A stretch of DNA of 61,246 nucleotides. Origin: JBAXQQ01 sp037131695 (GTDB taxonomy: Bacteria > Armatimonadota > Hebobacteria > CAIYQO01). A program made the translations under genes and the position numbers. The stretch spans positions 1 through 61,246 of the forward strand of contig CAZWZF010000025.1 of the NCBI GenBank assembly GCA_964638715.1. The letters run 5' to 3'. The notes under the pieces are model-generated. The model saw only the letters and a program-made list of their open reading frames with translations. It was not told where the DNA came from and searched no databases. This document shows, piece by piece, positions 28,512-37,026 of the stretch. Positions within the stretch are counted from its first letter, which is position 1; each line of letters starts with the position of its first letter.

Positions 28512-28920
28512 TTATAACAAAACTTCCCAGCATCCACTTTTTGTTGATCCTGTACGTTTAAGATATCCATTTGACTTTAAGTAGTTAATATTCTTTTCTA
28601 CTGCTGTTGTGCTGATATTTAATAGCTTTGATAGCTTCGTTATGGATATTTTAGGATCATTCAGTATTGTTTTTATAATAGTTACACGGGTTTCACCCAA
28701 CTTATCACCCAACTTATCACCCAACTTACCTTCTGATGTAATTATTGCATCGACAGGATTACGATAAATTGTTAATGAAAATCCATCTGTTATTTAAAAC
28801 TCTAATTCTGGTAAACCTACTTCATGACAACGCCTAATCATATCACACGTTCCAGTGCCCATTCTATCAATATATTTAGATAAATATACCTGCGTCGACT
28901 TCAAAAATCCATCCAATCTC
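28512..28920 (-). pseudogene. Remnant of an AlbA_2/HATPase_c_4-type regulator with in-frame stop
   Basis: The minus strand carries the C-terminal part of a regulator of the AlbA_2 (AAA_4) class. It encodes YIDRMGTGTCDMI.RC.E.GLPELEF, the usual ATP-binding C-terminal motif, then ITDGFSLTIYRNP, a GKLGDKLGDKLGE linker and a winged helix (ISITKLSKLLNISTTAVEKNI). A TAA at 28796-28794 interrupts the frame between ELEF and ITDGF, where an intact protein would read on. The N-terminal AlbA_2 domain is absent. Only the 70-residue tail from 28724 could still be translated. Confidence 0.75.
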
Positions 28921-28974
28921 AATATTGTCTGTCGAATGTTGGCAATATGGCTATCTCCTGATACTCTTGAGGAT

Positions 28975-29010
28975 GGTATCTTGCGCGGTGACTGGGGTGG
29001 TGACTGGGGT
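28975..29010. repeat. Three 12-base tandem units (copy 2)
   Basis: GGTATCTTGCGC followed by two GGTGACTGGGGT units, matching the block at 27142-27201 in order and phase, about 1.8 kb away. Confidence 0.8.
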
Positions 29011-29225
29011 AATCAACATAGTAAGTATATTTTTTATTCAAATTTTAATTGATGTTGCTAATGTTTAAAAGAAGGCTATATGGGTATTTTAATATAAAGT
29101 TTTTATAACTTTAGCACTTTTTAAAAAATAGAAGTCGTTATAAAAATATTGCTTAATTTAACAAACAGGCTACCCCACTGTCCCCAAAAATGACTGCTGA
29201 GTAGTAATTTATAGCAATTTTCCTC
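29011..29225. other. AT-rich spacer with no gene seen
   Basis: No supportable gene or hairpin. A CCCC-containing segment (near 29175) recalls one at 24390, but no long match exists. Confidence 0.4.
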
Positions 29226-29756
29226 TCAAATTATACTAAAAAAGGGTGACTTGTAAAAAAAATTAGGACTGTTTGGATCAGATGACAACTCTGCCGACTG
29301 ATATAACTTCCATCTCTGACTCAGTGGAGCAGAATAAAGTTGAAAAAACTTCAATCTGCGATTCGATAATTCAATGCGTTTTGCATGTATACTAAATATC
29401 TCATCTTTAAGTTTATTAAATGCTTTCAAATATGCACCTTCAATTATAGTTCTCCACCCTTCAAATCTTCCAGAAATATTTATGCCTTTTGAAACAGCAA
29501 ACTTTTCTTTATCTGATAAACACGATATTACAACTTCAGGCAATTCATCTGTTCGCCATTTTATCGAACCATTTTCAGTAAAGGACAAGATACGCGATAA
29601 CTGCGATAAAGCACTATTAATTTTTGCGTCATACAATGCCATTTCGAAGTCAATATTTGCTATCTTCTCAGCAATTTCATCTACATATTCCAGCAGATTC
29701 TCGTGTAGATTACCAGTATTATTTGAATTATTAATACTGTAATCACCATTAAACAT
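29226..29756 (-). CDS. Hypothetical protein, helix-rich
   Basis: A 176-residue protein preceded by GGAGG at good spacing. It is rich in charged, helix-forming residues: EIAEKIANIDFEMALYDAKI near the N-terminus and KLKDEIFSIHAKRIELSNRRL near the C-terminus suggest coiled-coil or helical-bundle structure. No signal peptide, membrane span or recognisable domain is seen. The flanks are strongly AT-rich. It stands alone on the minus strand within the mobile island and is probably a cargo gene. Confidence 0.5.
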   Translation of the reverse strand: MFNGDYSINNSNNTGNLHENLLEYVDEIAEKIANIDFEMALYDAKINSALSQLSRILSFTENGSIKWRTDELPEVVISCLSDKEKFAVSKGINISGRFEGWRTIIEGAYLKAFNKLKDEIFSIHAKRIELSNRRLKFFQLYSAPLSQRWKLYQSAELSSDPNSPNFFYKSPFFSII

Positions 29757-30135
29757 TAATTTTCCTCCAATTTTATTCTAATAGATAATCAATACAAATT
29801 TTATCTATCTCTATTATATATACCCGTAAAATATCAAAAAGTTTTACATTTAGCGGAATTACTTATTAAATTTAATAATATTTTTTTACCGATATTGATT
29901 AAATTAATATCAAATAATTATAAAATTTGATACTTATAGCTTAATTTAGTATGTTTTTCTATAAATAATTAGACAAAATTAATATACATACTAATATCTA
30001 TTACAATACAGAGAGCCTGCATTACCTGGACATATGCTATCTGAAGAAATTTAAAACATTATTTAAATAACGGCATTTAATTATCTATAATTATAGGTTG
30101 GCAATATTTAACGACGCCTGTAGAATATATGCATC
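29757..30135. other. Very AT-rich intergenic stretch
   Basis: About 380 bases with long A/T runs separating divergent genes. No convincing promoter, repeat or gene. Confidence 0.4.
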
Positions 30136-30654
30136 ATGAATGATAACCACACTGAAAATATACAGCAATCACAGGCACGCCGGATTACTTCGGAAGATTA
30201 TTGTGAAATTTATAAACTATATTTCATAAACCATCAGACTTTAACCGCTATTGCCGAAGCAATTAATTTTTCTCGGATAACGGTCAAACACTACATAGAT
30301 ACACAACGAATTATTTTAACATCAATAAATCCAGACCTGTTAATGAAAGGACACCCGATATCTGGACGTCATTATGCGCGATACATTAACCGGGTACTGG
30401 AATCATATACTAAAACCGAATACAAACCACCGGAAAAGTCAAAGTCAGCCTATAATTTCATTACCATATGGTGGAAGAAGCAACAACGTGAATCGAAAAG
30501 CAAACGTTGGATGAATTCAAAGAAATTGTATTACAGATACTGTTCGGCATATCCTGATGATCCCGTCAGCTATAAAACCTTCACCCGTTTAATGAGCAAA
30601 ATAATTGGCGATGATTTTAAAATATCACTCGGAAGACCTGCTGCTAAAAAATAA
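30136..30654 (+). CDS. Putative helix-turn-helix protein
   Basis: A 172-residue basic protein. Residues ~18-60 (EDYCEIYKLYFINHQTLTAIAEAINFSRITVKHYIDTQRI) have the spacing of a helix-turn-helix, with TLTAIAEAINFSRITVKHYI as the two helices. The remainder is Lys/Arg-rich. No signal peptide. The ribosome site is weak. It converges with the DUF932 gene on a strong shared hairpin at 30681-30723. It may be a regulator or recombination accessory protein of the mobile island; the function is inferred only from fold and setting. Confidence 0.6.
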   Translation: MNDNHTENIQQSQARRITSEDYCEIYKLYFINHQTLTAIAEAINFSRITVKHYIDTQRIILTSINPDLLMKGHPISGRHYARYINRVLESYTKTEYKPPEKSKSAYNFITIWWKKQQRESKSKRWMNSKKLYYRYCSAYPDDPVSYKTFTRLMSKIIGDDFKISLGRPAAKK

Positions 30655-30680
30655 CCAAAATAAAATAAGCAGTAAGAAAT

Positions 30681-30723
30681 AATACCTTTATGCTGCTACT
30701 AAAAGTAACAGCATAAAGGTATT
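30681..30723. terminator. Bidirectional terminator between convergent genes
   Basis: Perfect 15-base arms AATACCTTTATGCTG (30681-30695) and CAGCATAAAGGTATT (30709-30723) with a 13-base loop. The outer A/T ends serve as T-tract in both directions. Confidence 0.8.
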
Positions 30724-30728
30724 TCAGT

Positions 30729-31742
30729 TTAATTTGCCAACAAATGATTCATCAACGTTGGTATTTCTTTAATTCGCATCAACCTTGTTCCCAGATTGCT
30801 TTGCTCTTTCGCTACCCATGATAATGCCTGTGCAACATGATAAGCATTACATACTGGTGCAAATGCGCCGGGATCAGCACCTAATGGTGATACTGGCCGC
30901 TCATGAGCAAGGTACTTAACCGGTTCTTCACCATCTTTGCCACGAATTACGTCTGGACGGGCATCTTCACCATAACGCAAGATATGCCAAACCCTGGATG
31001 CTGTAGGATCTCCCCAAACTTGAGCTACATCATTATCAATCCAGGTTAATGCTCGTGATGGTTTGATACTGTGATCAAGCCATTGCTGCATCAGTTGGCG
31101 ATCTTGTGGAACATTCTGCAATGACACTGCCAGATATTCAGCGATATCATTGCCGTCAATGCCGCGAAAATGCGCTTTTCTGAAGCCGGTTGTATCGATG
31201 CCATACATCATGCCATTTCCGCAGATAAGCCGCAACCATTCCAATTCAACAGCAACTGAAGTTGTCTTGTCAACAGAATTAAGCATATTTATCCTCAGCA
31301 CTAATGGACAGCCATCACCGGGGTCAAAGTCATAACCGGGAATAGTGACACTTATCTTCAGACGTTCTCCGTGTTGTGTCAGTGACATTTCTGCATGAAG
31401 GCCATGCAAATCAAAACCGAGTTGTGATATACCATCCATTACCCGGTCAAAAATAGTGTCATGCTGCATCAAGCCGTAGGATTTTGATACCACTGTTATC
31501 GGATAATCGGTATCATCTTCCACAATAATGTCCTGGTTAGGATTTGTGATGCCGTTGATGATGAACGGTTCGCGATGAAAAGTAGGTAGACGGTCGCGCA
31601 GTGCCAGCAACTGGTCATGTGCTGTTACCACATTTTGACCATTCCAGCTTTTTGCTGGTGTTATTGGCGTTACTTCAGGTGTTATACGCCGAATTGAAAT
31701 TGTAGACCCGGTATCTGACCGAGTCATAGACATTGTAGTCAT
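30729..31742 (-). CDS. DUF932 phage/plasmid-like protein
   Basis: A 337-residue protein of the DUF932 (phage/plasmid-like) family. Features include TPAKSWNGQNVVTAHDQLLALRDRLP near the N-terminus, VVSKSYGLMQHDTIFDRVMDGI, and LRLICGNGMMYGID in the middle, which is typical of this family. DUF932 genes sit on plasmids, phages and integrative elements; the biochemical role is not established. The start is taken at 31742 because GGAGGT lies 7-8 bases before it; the ATG at 31772 has no such site. It follows the RadC gene closely and the two form an operon. Confidence 0.85.
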   Translation of the reverse strand: MTTMSMTRSDTGSTISIRRITPEVTPITPAKSWNGQNVVTAHDQLLALRDRLPTFHREPFIINGITNPNQDIIVEDDTDYPITVVSKSYGLMQHDTIFDRVMDGISQLGFDLHGLHAEMSLTQHGERLKISVTIPGYDFDPGDGCPLVLRINMLNSVDKTTSVAVELEWLRLICGNGMMYGIDTTGFRKAHFRGIDGNDIAEYLAVSLQNVPQDRQLMQQWLDHSIKPSRALTWIDNDVAQVWGDPTASRVWHILRYGEDARPDVIRGKDGEEPVKYLAHERPVSPLGADPGAFAPVCNAYHVAQALSWVAKEQSNLGTRLMRIKEIPTLMNHLLAN

Positions 31743-31781
31743 AATTTTACCTCCAAAATTGAATATTTGCATGATAACATG

Positions 31782-32216
31782 CTACATCAACCCACGTTCT
31801 TTCAGGCTGATAAAATCTGCATCGCTAATGATAAGATGATCCAATATAGGAATCCCCATTAATTCTCCAGCTTGCATTAATCTTTCAGTGACTGCCAGGT
31901 CTTCATGACTTGGTTCAACATCACCAGATGGATGACAATGTGCCAATATCATAGTGGCAGCATTACACAAAATCGCAGCTTTAAATGTCTCTCGCGGGTG
32001 AACCAGGCTATTATTAAGTGACCCGACACTTACTTCATTTATGCCGATTACACGGCTACGGGTGTCAAGAAGCAATGCCAGAAATACTTCGCGATCTGAT
32101 GAGCCAACTTGATCATAGAGAATCGCATAAGCATCTGACGGAGCAGTAATAACCCTTGTACTAACGTGGCAGCTTTTTTCTTTAACCAGTGCTACTTTAT
32201 ATCGAGGGATATACAT
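31782..32216 (-). CDS. radC: RadC-like JAMM-domain protein
   Basis: A 144-residue RadC C-terminal (JAB/MPN) domain protein lacking the N-terminal helix-hairpin-helix of chromosomal RadC. The metal site is complete: His93 and His95 in AHCHPSGD, Ser103 in EPSHED and Asp106. Short RadC proteins of this kind are carried by plasmids, phages and integrative elements, where they are thought to help in DNA repair, recombination or anti-restriction; the role is unproven. AAGGAT precedes the start. It lies upstream of DUF932 in one transcription unit, a pairing common on mobile elements. Confidence 0.92.
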   Translation of the reverse strand: MYIPRYKVALVKEKSCHVSTRVITAPSDAYAILYDQVGSSDREVFLALLLDTRSRVIGINEVSVGSLNNSLVHPRETFKAAILCNAATMILAHCHPSGDVEPSHEDLAVTERLMQAGELMGIPILDHLIISDADFISLKERGLM

Positions 32217-32363
32217 AACAATGCCATCCTTTTAAATATGAAATAGTCATAAATACTCCTTCTGCGTTAAAAAAATGGTATGCGCAGCCCACCATTCATT
32301 ACCATTGAAATTTTTGTTTGATTAAATTAAAGTTCGTAGGCATGAAGATATAAGGTCGTTGCC

Positions 32364-32450
32364 TTATTTGGAGTCGTTTTTTGTGCTTTCAAGCACTGTT
32401 GCCACGATAATGGCAATAATTGTTAGCCATTGCCGGATTGATATATGCAT
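32364..32450 (-). CDS. Possible 28-residue hydrophobic peptide (type I toxin-like)
   Basis: The frame opens just after a strong AAGGAGGTG site and encodes a basic start (MHISIRQW), a hydrophobic stretch LTIIAIIVATVL and a charged tail ESTKNDSK, ending in TAA. The layout resembles small single-span peptides of type I toxin or holin-like families. The spacing between GGAGG and ATG is only 2-3 bases, which is short and weakens the case. Several inverted repeats (TTGCCA/TGGCAA; GTGCTT/AAGCAC) overlap the frame and could belong to an antisense RNA or to a recombination site. Confidence 0.4.
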   Translation of the reverse strand: MHISIRQWLTIIAIIVATVLESTKNDSK

Positions 32451-32501
32451 CACCTCCTTCATATTGTAATAATTACCTAACCACTCTTCAGGAAGTGATG
32501 G

Positions 32502-33671
32502 TTATTCCTCGCTTTCATCAGGAGCCAGCAATTCATCCATAATATCTGCCGCATGTCTGTTCGACGATTCAAGGGCATGACTATAGATATTTAGCGTGGT
32601 GCTGGTCTGAGTATGTCCTAAAACATTGGCAACGGTCCGTATAGGCACACCTTGAGCAATAAGTAGAGTAGCAGCAGTATGTCGCAACCCGTGGAAAGGT
32701 ATTACAGGAAGATGATGTCGTTTCAAAAACTTGCGGAATTGTTTAGAAATTTCATCTGCCCGCATCCACCTACCATTTGGCTCTGTGAATATGAATGGTG
32801 TATCATGCCAGAGACTGCCCATTTTGCTTTTCATCTGCTCTTGCTCGTTTTGTAAAGCTTGCAGTGCGTCAATTACAATAGAAGGAACTATTACTGTGCG
32901 TAATGAGCCTTGGGTTTTAGTTGTTTTCAAGTGTTGTGGTTGTCCGGTTATTAATTCAGCAGCCTGGCATATTTGCATTGTACGTGTCTTCATATCAATA
33001 TGCGACCATTCTATAGCAACAAGTTCACCACGACGAATGCCTGTAGTTATCGCCAACAGCAATAATGCACGCAAGCGAGGACTTTCATTCTGCAACGACT
33101 GCAACAATAGTTGAATCTGTGCTTCATTGTAGAATTGTTGAGAATGAATTATGCGGGTTGGCGCTCTGACATTTCGTGCCGGGTTCATAGGAATTAACTG
33201 ACGGTAAACTGCCTCTTGAAGACATGAAGCCAATATGCGCAAATGCCGGGTTATTGATGTCGGCGATAACAATTCCTTGCGATTGTCTTTCCTAACTCCG
33301 GTTTCACCCAGGTTTTGTACAAATACCTGAATATGGCGTGGTGTAAGTTTGTCAATCTGAATGCGACCGAGTGCTGGTAGAACTCGTACACGAAAAATGT
33401 ATTCATACAATACTCGTGTTCTCCCTGCCAGTTTCGCTTCAACATATTCCTTAAACCATATCGCATACCAATCCGCAACTGTCATATGGGGGGATTCTGC
33501 AATGCTCCCCTCATCCACTTTCACCTGTAATTTTGCCAGCATCTTCTCAGCTTCACGCCTGGTTCCGTGGACAGTGCGGGTAATTTTAACCCGCTTACCG
33601 CGCTTATTCGTCCCAGCAGCAACAACCAGTCGCCAGGTGTTAGGACCACGTTCTTCAATAGAACCTACCAT
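32502..33671 (-). CDS. Tyrosine recombinase (integrase), intact
   Basis: A 389-residue phage-type integrase with an AP2-like N-terminal arm domain (GSIEERGPNTWRLVV), a SAM-like core-binding domain (~65-170) and a complete catalytic domain: Arg213 in TGIRRGEL, Lys252, His327 and Arg330 in HGLRHT, His353 in LGHTQ, and Tyr363 in NIYSHAL. AGGAGG lies just before the start. The excisionase gene ends 20 bases upstream, so xis and int form an operon. A decayed relative lies at 24536-25564 in the same orientation. The intact catalytic set means the element could still be mobile. Confidence 0.93.
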   Translation of the reverse strand: MVGSIEERGPNTWRLVVAAGTNKRGKRVKITRTVHGTRREAEKMLAKLQVKVDEGSIAESPHMTVADWYAIWFKEYVEAKLAGRTRVLYEYIFRVRVLPALGRIQIDKLTPRHIQVFVQNLGETGVRKDNRKELLSPTSITRHLRILASCLQEAVYRQLIPMNPARNVRAPTRIIHSQQFYNEAQIQLLLQSLQNESPRLRALLLLAITTGIRRGELVAIEWSHIDMKTRTMQICQAAELITGQPQHLKTTKTQGSLRTVIVPSIVIDALQALQNEQEQMKSKMGSLWHDTPFIFTEPNGRWMRADEISKQFRKFLKRHHLPVIPFHGLRHTAATLLIAQGVPIRTVANVLGHTQTSTTLNIYSHALESSNRHAADIMDELLAPDESEE

Positions 33672-33691
33672 GTTTACCTCCTATAATCAGG

Positions 33692-33937
33692 TCAAACATG
33701 GCGCAATGGAACTGGTCGAATACCATGTACCGACTCCGCTTCCAAATCCAGCGTCCCTTGCTCTGAAGTAGTCAAAAAAGCATCCAACGCATCCTGCCGA
33801 AACAAAATCAACTTCCCCGCGCGAATATGCGCAATCCTTCGTTCCTGCACCAACTTCCGCAAAAGGTACTCACTAATCCCCAAATACCCGGAAGCATCCC
33901 GAACCCGAAAAGTAACCGGTGAAATAGACAAAGTCAT
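33692..33937 (-). CDS. Excisionase-like helix-turn-helix protein
   Basis: An 81-residue protein of the excise/MerR-like type. RVRDASGYLGISEYLLRKLVQERRIAHIRAGKLILFRQDALDAFL is the standard winged-helix excisionase pattern. The ATG at 33937 follows AAAGGAGG at 9-base spacing; the longer frame opening at 34072 runs through the ribosome site and is rejected. Its position 20 bases before the integrase fits a directionality factor for integration and excision. Confidence 0.88.
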   Translation of the reverse strand: MTLSISPVTFRVRDASGYLGISEYLLRKLVQERRIAHIRAGKLILFRQDALDAFLTTSEQGTLDLEAESVHGIRPVPLRHV

Positions 33938-34055
33938 ATCATTCACCTCCTTTAACAATAATAGCCGGCATACTTTTAATATACCGGCTTCATATATATA
34001 ATATATAATTGAGATGTGGGGATAATGCGGTTTTGGTAAAACAGTAAAAAACCAA

Positions 34056-34100
34056 ATAAATAAGAGTTCCAAAGTATAAAACTTTGGAACTCTTATTTAT
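34056..34100. terminator. Long perfect hairpin, probable terminator
   Basis: Twenty-base perfect arms (34056-34075 and 34081-34100) around a 5-base loop, with A/T-rich outer ends. It lies about 160 bases past the stop of the minus-strand gene ending at 34259 and just upstream of the excisionase gene, marking the island edge. Confidence 0.7.
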
Positions 34101-34258
34101 ACATATCAACTATTCTATAAACTGGATATTGATGATAGTAATTTTTTAAAAGGTATACAGACAAAAATATCCCAAACTGAATATTTCAGGTTGAGATATT
34201 TCTATATTCAATTCTTTCATAATTTAGTTTTGAGTCAGTTTCAATATTAATACATCTA

Positions 34259-34717
34259 TCATTGTAGCCTCTTTTGTGCGGTTGGTTCAATAAATCTTGT
34301 ATTCTGCAAACCAAAAATCATTTTTGCGTCCGCGCTGATTGGAGTGACATCCATAGTATCCGTCTCGAAACTAAACATATGCCCATTATATTGGCATCCT
34401 ACTACAAACTTTCCGCCAATATACTGGGTAGTCCATGGAAGTGGTGTATATTCATTTGCACTTCTGGCAAATCCACCATAAGTCATTGTTTGGCTTTCAA
34501 AATCATAATTTTGAATTAGGTGTTCAAGAGAAAAGCTTTCCGATCCTTTTGACAATGATAAAGTAAACGTTTTCTTACTAACAGACTCAATCGCCTTCTG
34601 TTGTTCAAGGTATCCACCCGGTGAATAAAGAAAAAACAATGTACCTAATACAAAAACAGCCCAAACTATCGAATTCCCAACGGCTTTTCGATTAAGTTTA
34701 TTCTCTGTGCTTACCAT
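34259..34717 (-). CDS. Hypothetical single-span membrane protein
   Basis: A 152-residue protein with one membrane segment (SIVWAVFVLGTLFFLYSPGGYL, residues ~16-37) after a basic N-terminus, and an external beta-rich tail. No known domain is recognised. It starts 22 bases after the NPCBM-zinc finger-CsgG gene ending at 34740 and is the last gene of the unit 36349-34259 under an ECF-type promoter, so it probably acts with that envelope protein. Confidence 0.65.
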   Translation of the reverse strand: MVSTENKLNRKAVGNSIVWAVFVLGTLFFLYSPGGYLEQQKAIESVSKKTFTLSLSKGSESFSLEHLIQNYDFESQTMTYGGFARSANEYTPLPWTTQYIGGKFVVGCQYNGHMFSFETDTMDVTPISADAKMIFGLQNTRFIEPTAQKRLQ

Positions 34718-34739
34718 TGAATTATTCTCCTATAAATGA

Positions 34740-35855
34740 CTACTTCTTAATATCAATTTTTCGACATTCCACACGTTCAGCAGCTACAGATTTCCCGGTA
34801 GCAGTTTCCAGCAATCGTGCGTTAATAACTATAAATTGTCCGCGGTCGGAAACGCTGCCAACAATAATATAATTACAGCCGGTTATTTCCCCTAATTTCA
34901 ATGCGGTTGTTTGGTCAATTAATGCCGAATCCTGAATTTTTAATTCTTTCAGTGCCTTGTCCAACTGCCCGCGTTCTACCAGATTAAAATCATTGTTGAT
35001 AAGCGAAGTTGATAAATCTTCCACAACATTTTTCCCGATAGATAGCGCATTAATTTCTATCAAGTCAAACGACATCACCGCGACAAATCCTTTAACCAGT
35101 TTCTCCTGCACTTCCGGCTTTGCATCAACACGCTTGCGAAGATTAACCGCCAGTTTCTCCAGATCGCTGGGATCAACAATAAATGTAGCTGCCGGTGGAA
35201 TATTTCCATGAACAGCAGTGATATGGTCACTTAATAATTTAGGAGTAGTAAATAGTTGCCCACAATTCTGCCATGGATATTGATCTTTCTTTGTATGCGC
35301 ATCATTAATATGGTCGCTTAACATTTTTTGTGCAGTAAACTGCTGTCCACACTGTTGGCAGGCGAATAGAGGAGTTGGATCACCTTTTATTAGTTTTGCT
35401 TCCGCAAAACAAGGATAACCTTTATAGCGAAAAGTTAAAACACTGCAACCAATAAGCGGTATTTCTACTGGAACAGCCTTATCACCATATCGAAAATCTT
35501 TTTTCATAATTGTATTTCCATCAATTTCAACTGTTAATGATGCACTTTCATTAGCGTCATCATCCATTATTCCCAACTGTGTGACAAAACGATCCCAACC
35601 TCGGATATCAAAAGATACCCATTTCTCATATCCTTTTTCTACATTCAGTTGACCAGTATATAAACGCCCAGCAATAGTAAATGCATCTGTATTATAAGCA
35701 TCCTTACAATTCATATTTCCACTAATTCTTTTTGCAATTACACCTGAAAATGGTCGTTCACCATTCTTAAGTCCAACATCACCCTGGCAAAGAGCCAAGG
35801 ACATACAACAAATACTCAATAACACAATGATGAGTGATTTTAATTTAGTTAACAT
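34740..35855 (-). CDS. Exported NPCBM-like / C2H2 zinc finger / CsgG-like protein
   Basis: A 371-residue protein with signal peptide (LIIVLLSICCMSLALCQ). Residues ~30-155 form an NPCBM-like beta-sandwich (SFDIRGWDRFVTQLGIMDDDAN). Next come two C2H2 finger modules: FACQQCGQQF...H....H is complete; in the second, YPWQNCGQLF has Trp where the first Cys is expected, so it cannot bind zinc normally. From about residue 260 a CsgG-like domain follows (LVERGQLDKALKELKIQDSALIDQTTALKLGEITGCNYIIVGSVSDRGQ). Related proteins lie at 44114 and 52662. It starts 38 bases after the lipoprotein gene and shares the ECF-type promoter at 36454-36481. CsgG forms curli-export channels; here the domain may assemble an envelope complex. 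Confidence 0.8.
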   Translation of the reverse strand: MLTKLKSLIIVLLSICCMSLALCQGDVGLKNGERPFSGVIAKRISGNMNCKDAYNTDAFTIAGRLYTGQLNVEKGYEKWVSFDIRGWDRFVTQLGIMDDDANESASLTVEIDGNTIMKKDFRYGDKAVPVEIPLIGCSVLTFRYKGYPCFAEAKLIKGDPTPLFACQQCGQQFTAQKMLSDHINDAHTKKDQYPWQNCGQLFTTPKLLSDHITAVHGNIPPAATFIVDPSDLEKLAVNLRKRVDAKPEVQEKLVKGFVAVMSFDLIEINALSIGKNVVEDLSTSLINNDFNLVERGQLDKALKELKIQDSALIDQTTALKLGEITGCNYIIVGSVSDRGQFIVINARLLETATGKSVAAERVECRKIDIKK

Positions 35856-35893
35856 TTTTTCTTCCTTTTTTTTACCTATTACGTTTAATGGAA

Positions 35894-36349
35894 TTACGAT
35901 ATCTGAGTCAACACGCCATCTTTAAACTGATAAACTTTTACCAGTTGCCTGCCATCATCGGCTGCGACGGTAAGCATGAAGAAGTATGTTATTCCTGGCG
36001 TTAATGCTGAGCCTGACCAACCCCAAGGCCAATCGTAACTGGCCATCACAAAATTTCCTCTGCCATGCATGGTATCTGTTCCATGCAGAATATCATTGGA
36101 GAAATTGATATTTCTCTTGCTTGAGTTATCCCCAGGTATTACAAACCAGCCTTCAACTTTAACATCTGCAGGATACGGCTCAAAATCTACCGTCACAAGG
36201 CTTGCCGCCAGATTGACATTAACAGCCTTTATCTTTGGCGGGTAGTTGTTCCACATATTTGCTAATGTGACAGGACCATTATCACTGCTGCAACCACTCA
36301 TCAAAATAACTATGATGCAAAGTAATAATCCTAAAAATAGATTCTTCAT
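35894..36349 (-). CDS. Lipoprotein, fibronectin-like
   Basis: A lipoprotein of about 151 residues. The N-terminus MKNLFLGLLLCIIVILMSGC is a signal peptide with lipobox LMSGC. The rest (YPPKIKAVNVNLAASLVTVDFEPYPADVKVEGWFVIPG) is beta-rich, like a fibronectin type III or Ig-like domain. The ATG at 36349 follows GGAGG with 8-base spacing. It is the first gene of a three-gene unit led by an ECF-type promoter about 100 bases upstream. Confidence 0.75.
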   Translation of the reverse strand: MKNLFLGLLLCIIVILMSGCSSDNGPVTLANMWNNYPPKIKAVNVNLAASLVTVDFEPYPADVKVEGWFVIPGDNSSKRNINFSNDILHGTDTMHGRGNFVMASYDWPWGWSGSALTPGITYFFMLTVAADDGRQLVKVYQFKDGVLTQIS

Positions 36350-36453
36350 ATCTCTACCTCCACGGAACAAAAATTAATATTCGTCATTCAATTGCCTTAC
36401 TCAACAAACCATGACAATTCAATTTCAACTATAACTTTATAGCTCTTACCTAT

Positions 36454-36481
36454 AAGTCGTAATCAACAGCCAGAAAGTTCC
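36454..36481 (-). promoter_or_regulatory. ECF sigma-type promoter P1
   Basis: On the minus strand: GGAACTT (36481-36475), 16 bases, GACTT (36458-36454), embedded in a longer match to the sites at 41715-41742 and 43803-43830. It drives 36349-34259. Confidence 0.75.
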
Positions 36482-36541
36482 CTGTTATTTGGTATTTCAA
36501 GAAAAAACTTACAAATATTACATATTAAAATCTTAAAGCAA

Positions 36542-36946
36542 TTATTTTAGTGACACATAAGACAAATTCTTCTTATATTTTTTAACTATAAGAATTGATA
36601 TTATTAAGAATATCAATTCATTCAATAGAAATAATATATATAAGGTGATGCTGTTATGATTTGATACAATAGCCTGATTAAATTTACCTTCCGAAATATA
36701 AAGAAAACTTGTTGTCATCCCACATGCTGGACACGGTTTATTATATTTTATTTTCCATTCACATTTTGGTGTTATTTTGAGAATGGCAGCAGTCGGCAGA
36801 ATGAAAGGCATGATCAATATTAAAAAAATTATACAACTTAATATTAACCATGAAATATACAAAGCCAAATTTAATTGCTTTCTATCACAGGCAAACAAAT
36901 TACACCATTTCACCAAAGAATTTTTCTGAATGTTGCTAACCATCAT
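36542..36946 (-). CDS. DUF2752 membrane protein
   Basis: A 134-residue membrane protein with two strong spans (LYISWLILSCIIFLILIMPFIL and ITLYILFLLNELIFLIISILIV). Between them lies the DUF2752 motif CPACGMTTSF in KYNKPCPACG. DUF2752 proteins are small membrane proteins of unknown role, frequent next to TM2, Yip1 and SPFH genes in diverse bacteria, which is the setting here. The ribosome site is weak. A hairpin at 36990-37013 separates it from the SPFH gene upstream. Confidence 0.85.
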   Translation of the reverse strand: MMVSNIQKNSLVKWCNLFACDRKQLNLALYISWLILSCIIFLILIMPFILPTAAILKITPKCEWKIKYNKPCPACGMTTSFLYISEGKFNQAIVSNHNSITLYILFLLNELIFLIISILIVKKYKKNLSYVSLK

Positions 36947-36989
36947 AGCAGAACAGCCTTTCTACCATTGGGAATATATTGAAAATATA

Positions 36990-37013
36990 TCCCGCCGTTT
37001 GAAAATGGCGGGA
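36990..37013 (-). terminator. Terminator after the SPFH-GYF_2 gene
   Basis: TCCCGCC (36990-36996) and GGCGGGA (37007-37013) form a GC-rich stem. It lies 14 bases past the stop at 37027, and on the minus strand is followed by an AT-rich tract. Confidence 0.7.
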
Positions 37014-37026
37014 ATTTATTTATTAA

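Noticed and set aside
27142..29010. CRISPR array
   Set aside because: The repeat units are 12 bases and contiguous; no unique spacers separate them and no cas gene is present.
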